64,000 bases of DNA from UBA6163 sp031411655 (GTDB lineage Bacteria; Planctomycetota; Planctomycetia; Pirellulales; Pirellulaceae). The DNA lies in assembly GCA_031411655.1 (NCBI GenBank), contig JANOBM010000157.1, positions 10,643 to 74,642 on the forward strand, written 5' to 3'. The translations under genes were made by a program, and so were the position numbers. Below, piece by piece: positions 61,900-64,000 of this stretch. Every line of letters begins with the position of its first letter. Positions within the stretch are counted from its first letter, which is position 1. The notes below the pieces were generated by a model that was not told where the DNA came from, did not search any database, and saw nothing but the letters and a program-made list of their open reading frames with translations.

Positions 61900-64000
61900 G
61901 ACTGTACCTCTGGAAAGCTTTCTGTTGAGCCGATTCCCTGTTGTGTTATCAATTCAGAAATGGGTCCGCTATCGTTCAATGTCGAATCCGATTCTGTTTC
62001 GGATGATCCATCATCGTCGACGATCGTATTGATGGACTCACCATCATCGTCCTCCTCGTCGTCGCTACCGTCCAGAATGGCTGTCGGGTCCATGAATCGC
62101 CACATAGGTAATTGCGCCATCACGCTACTCAGCACGAGACCACTTCGCAAAACCCAGATGACGTAGCCGACGGTCATACCGGCGGTTGTCGAGGCCGCAG
62201 TTCCAACCGAGATTCCGCCACTATCCAAGATCGACGTCGTCAAGTCGTTTCGCATGGATTCGATCGCCTGCCACAGTTGTGGCTGTAGAATCACCGCACC
62301 GGTTCCGGCAAACGGATCGTTTACGTTCGAATCGTTTTGTCGCTCGACTTCCGTTTGAAACGACGAGCTGCTGTTGACGCTTCGAGTCGATGTATCGTCT
62401 TTTCGATTTCTGTCGGTCGAGTCATTGTTTGTCCAATCGGTTCGAATGGCAGCAAAGCCCGACTCTGTGTCGTCGCCAGTCAATTTCTCCTGCGTGGGCG
62501 GAGGACTCAGGTTTTCGGTTGAAACTGCCATCCCCGCCATCGAGGAAATATCAAGCGAGTTTGTAGTCGGACTTGTCCCCGCCTTTTTATTATCGCGAAC
62601 TTCCTTGTCTGCCTTTGCTGTAGAAGCTGATTCGTTTGGCTGTGCTGCGCCATCCTCCGTCGTCGATTCGCCTGTTGAATTTGGAGGCGTGGACTGACCA
62701 GGCACCGTTACGCCCGCGAGAATGTTCGCGCTTGTTTCGAGAGAGACGGTTGTCGGGGCGCTCCAAGCATAGCCGTCGGAAATGCGATAAGTGAACGTAT
62801 CCGTTTGGCTGGAGAAATTGTTTTGTTCATAGCGAAGTATTCCCCCTGACTGTATCGTCAAAGTGCCGTTGGTCGGTCCGGAAACCAGATCGAAGGTAAG
62901 CGTGTCGCCATCGGCATCGATGTCGTTCGCAAGGAGCGATGCAATGGCTATGTTTGAGACAGCCGATTGCCCCAACTGAACCGTATCCGGAAGAGCAGCG
63001 GGGGGATTGTTTGCAGTGGTGACGTCGACCAGGAATGATGTAGTCGATATGTCGGTTCCGTCGCTGACAGTTACCGTGATGGTTGCCTGCCCTAGTAAGC
63101 CCGCCTGGGGAGTAAATGACAATTGCCGGGTCGCGTTGCTTCCGGTAAGTATCAATGAGCCATCGCTGATGAGAGCCTGGTTGTTAGACAACGCTGTCAC
63201 TACTAGCGACGAAGTTACGGTTTCGATGTCTGCAATCGTAAATGCAATCGGTCCGGACGAGGTGTTTTGGTCGATTCTGCGATTGTTGATTGTCGTAATC
63301 GAGGGGGCATCATTGACCGCAGTCACGGTAACATCAAAGGCAGTACTTGTAACGGTAGTACCGTCACTAACATTGATAGTAATCGTCGTAGTGCCTGTCT
63401 CATTCGACTCGGGGGTGAAGAATAGATGACGGTTACTGCCACTTCCGGACAATATTAATGAGCTCGTGTTGATGAGTAGCTGATTGCTCGACGAACGGGT
63501 TACCAGAAGTGAGGAAGATGCGGTTTCCACGTCCCCGATGGTGAAGCCAATGGGTCCCATGGGCATGTCCTCTAGGATCGCGAGGTCGCCGATTGTAGAG
63601 ATAGTGGGCGCATCATTCGCAGCACTAATAACCACATTGAAAGTCGTGCTGGTGTTTGCCGTACCGTCGCTAACGTTGACGGTAATGGTCGCGGTCCCTG
63701 TTGCATTCAATTGTGGTGTAAAAGAAAGTTCACGATTATTACCATTACCGGTGAGCGAAATCGACCCGTTGCTTATCAGTGACTGATTGTTAGATGATGC
63801 GGTTACGACGAGCGACGACGCTGCCGTTTCGATGTCCCCGATCGTGTAAGCGATTGGCCCTGAGGGTGTGTCTTCACTAATTGTAAGATTGGCGATTGTC
63901 GAAACCGTGGGGACATCGTTTATCGCAGTAACGGTGACGTCGAACGTGGTACTGGTGGTAGCAATGCCATCGCTGACGTTAACGGTAATCGTTGCCGTTC
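61896..64000 (-). CDS. Giant cadherin-like tandem-repeat surface protein, C-terminal part
   Basis: The frame is open from the right window edge to 61896 (701 residues), so the N-terminus is missing. The first 300 residues are three 101-residue beta-sandwich repeats of cadherin/VCBS type (each with ATITVNVSDG, NDAPTIS and GPIAFTI motifs), then one Big/VCBS-like unit (LLANDIDADGDTLTFDLVSGPTNGTLT). A polar linker of about 170 residues follows. One membrane helix (GMTVGYVIWVLRSGLVLSSVM) runs into LPMWRFMDPTAILDG, a motif I recall at the C-termini of long tandem-repeat proteins. The tail is acidic (DDEEDDDGE). It is probably anchored at the cell surface or inner membrane, and its stop overlaps the sensor-kinase start. 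The full length is unknown. Confidence 0.85.
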   Translation of the reverse strand, partial: TATITVNVSDGIATTSTTFDVTVTAINDVPTVSTIANLTISEDTPSGPIAYTIGDIETAASSLVVTASSNNQSLISNGSISLTGNGNNRELSFTPQLNATGTATITVNVSDGTANTSTTFNVVISAANDAPTISTIGDLAILEDMPMGPIGFTIGDVETASSSLLVTRSSSNQLLINTSSLILSGSGSNRHLFFTPESNETGTTTITINVSDGTTVTSTAFDVTVTAVNDAPSITTINNRRIDQNTSSGPIAFTIADIETVTSSLVVTALSNNQALISDGSLILTGSNATRQLSFTPQAGLLGQATITVTVSDGTDISTTSFLVDVTTANNPPAALPDTVQLGQSAVSNIAIASLLANDIDADGDTLTFDLVSGPTNGTLTIQSGGILRYEQNNFSSQTDTFTYRISDGYAWSAPTTVSLETSANILAGVTVPGQSTPPNSTGESTTEDGAAQPNESASTAKADKEVRDNKKAGTSPTTNSLDISSMAGMAVSTENLSPPPTQEKLTGDDTESGFAAIRTDWTNNDSTDRNRKDDTSTRSVNSSSSFQTEVERQNDSNVNDPFAGTGAVILQPQLWQAIESMRNDLTTSILDSGGISVGTAASTTAGMTVGYVIWVLRSGLVLSSVMAQLPMWRFMDPTAILDGSDDEEDDDGESINTIVDDDGSSETESDSTLNDSGPISELITQQGIGSTESFPEVQS
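63092..64000 (-). repeat. 303-bp tandem repeats in the giant surface protein
   Basis: Three units of 303 bp (101 residues) lie at about 63092-63394, 63395-63697 and 63698-64000, and more are expected beyond the edge. The units share G-x-(T/A)-T-I-T-(V/I) starts at exact 101-residue spacing, though their DNA is clearly diverged. Confidence 0.85.

Noticed and set aside
1..64000. tRNA, rRNA, CRISPR arrays, insertion sequences
   Set aside because: The intergenic regions were read for cloverleaf-like tRNA features, regular short repeats with spacers and terminal inverted repeats; none was found. Small RNAs cannot be excluded by eye.

Overview
The window is chromosomal DNA from a bacterium of the phylum Planctomycetota, most likely a Pirellulaceae (Rhodopirellula-like) organism. 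The evidence is the gene set: PVC-type haem-binding dehydrogenases, a DUF1549/DUF1553 Planctomycete-cytochrome protein followed by a DUF1501 protein, a DUF1559 pilin-like protein, DUF1080 and FG-GAP domains, and a bacterial tetrahydromethanopterin (H4MPT) C1 cluster (fae, mtdB). There is no sign of phage, transposase, integrase, CRISPR, rRNA or tRNA. Most genes are packed in strings with 4-bp ATGA or GTGA stop/start overlaps.

Positions 1-12136 (minus strand) form one large cobalamin operon. It is read from a sigma70-like promoter (12109-12136) through a cobalamin riboswitch (about 11925-12100). Gene order is a DUF1559 pilin-like gene, cobQ, cobO, cobU, btuF, btuC, btuD, cbiB, a fused cobD-bluB, an ExbB/TolQ-type proton channel, a DUF2149 protein, and a CobN-like chelatase with a signal-like N-terminus that runs off the left edge. 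The set imports corrinoid (BtuFCD), adenosylates it, amidates and arms the nucleotide loop (CobQ, CbiB, CobU), and makes the aminopropanol-phosphate linker and dimethylbenzimidazole (CobD-BluB). The CobN/ExbB/DUF2149 trio looks like an energised envelope system acting on a metal or tetrapyrrole.

Positions 12307-28575 (plus) carry truD and then a run of secreted degradative or electron-transfer genes: a PVC-type cytochrome, a ceramidase-like/Gfo-Idh-MocA fusion, a 1921-residue multidomain cytochrome, an M14 peptidase, an SDR oxidoreductase and a PQQ-type beta-propeller. Positions 28622-36687 hold a HugZ-like protein, a TolC-family protein, a divergent FtsX-type permease without its ATPase, an unknown protein and YceH. 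Positions 36832-40266 hold divergent polysaccharide-degrading genes (esterase, GH10 xylanase). Positions 40548-45867 hold pilT, a GspE/PilB-like protein with a degenerate Walker A, and a shortened UvrA. Positions 45828-51629 hold two cytochrome-like secreted proteins and a DUF1501 protein.

Positions 51734-55258 hold homoserine dehydrogenase and the McsA/McsB protein-arginine-kinase pair. Positions 55448-59169 are a C1 cluster: an ATP-grasp gene divergent from fae, mtdB and a lipoate-ligase-like gene. Positions 59287-64000 (minus) hold a giant tandem-repeat surface protein, N-terminus outside the window, overlapping a hybrid histidine kinase.

Points most worth a second look: the riboswitch-led operon that starts with a pilin-like gene, the CobD-BluB fusion, the envelope CobN/ExbB/DUF2149 module, the probable pseudo-ATPase beside PilT, the ceramidase-oxidoreductase fusion, the repeat protein/kinase pair, and a recurring CCGTTAGCG-type intergenic motif ahead of several secreted-protein genes.
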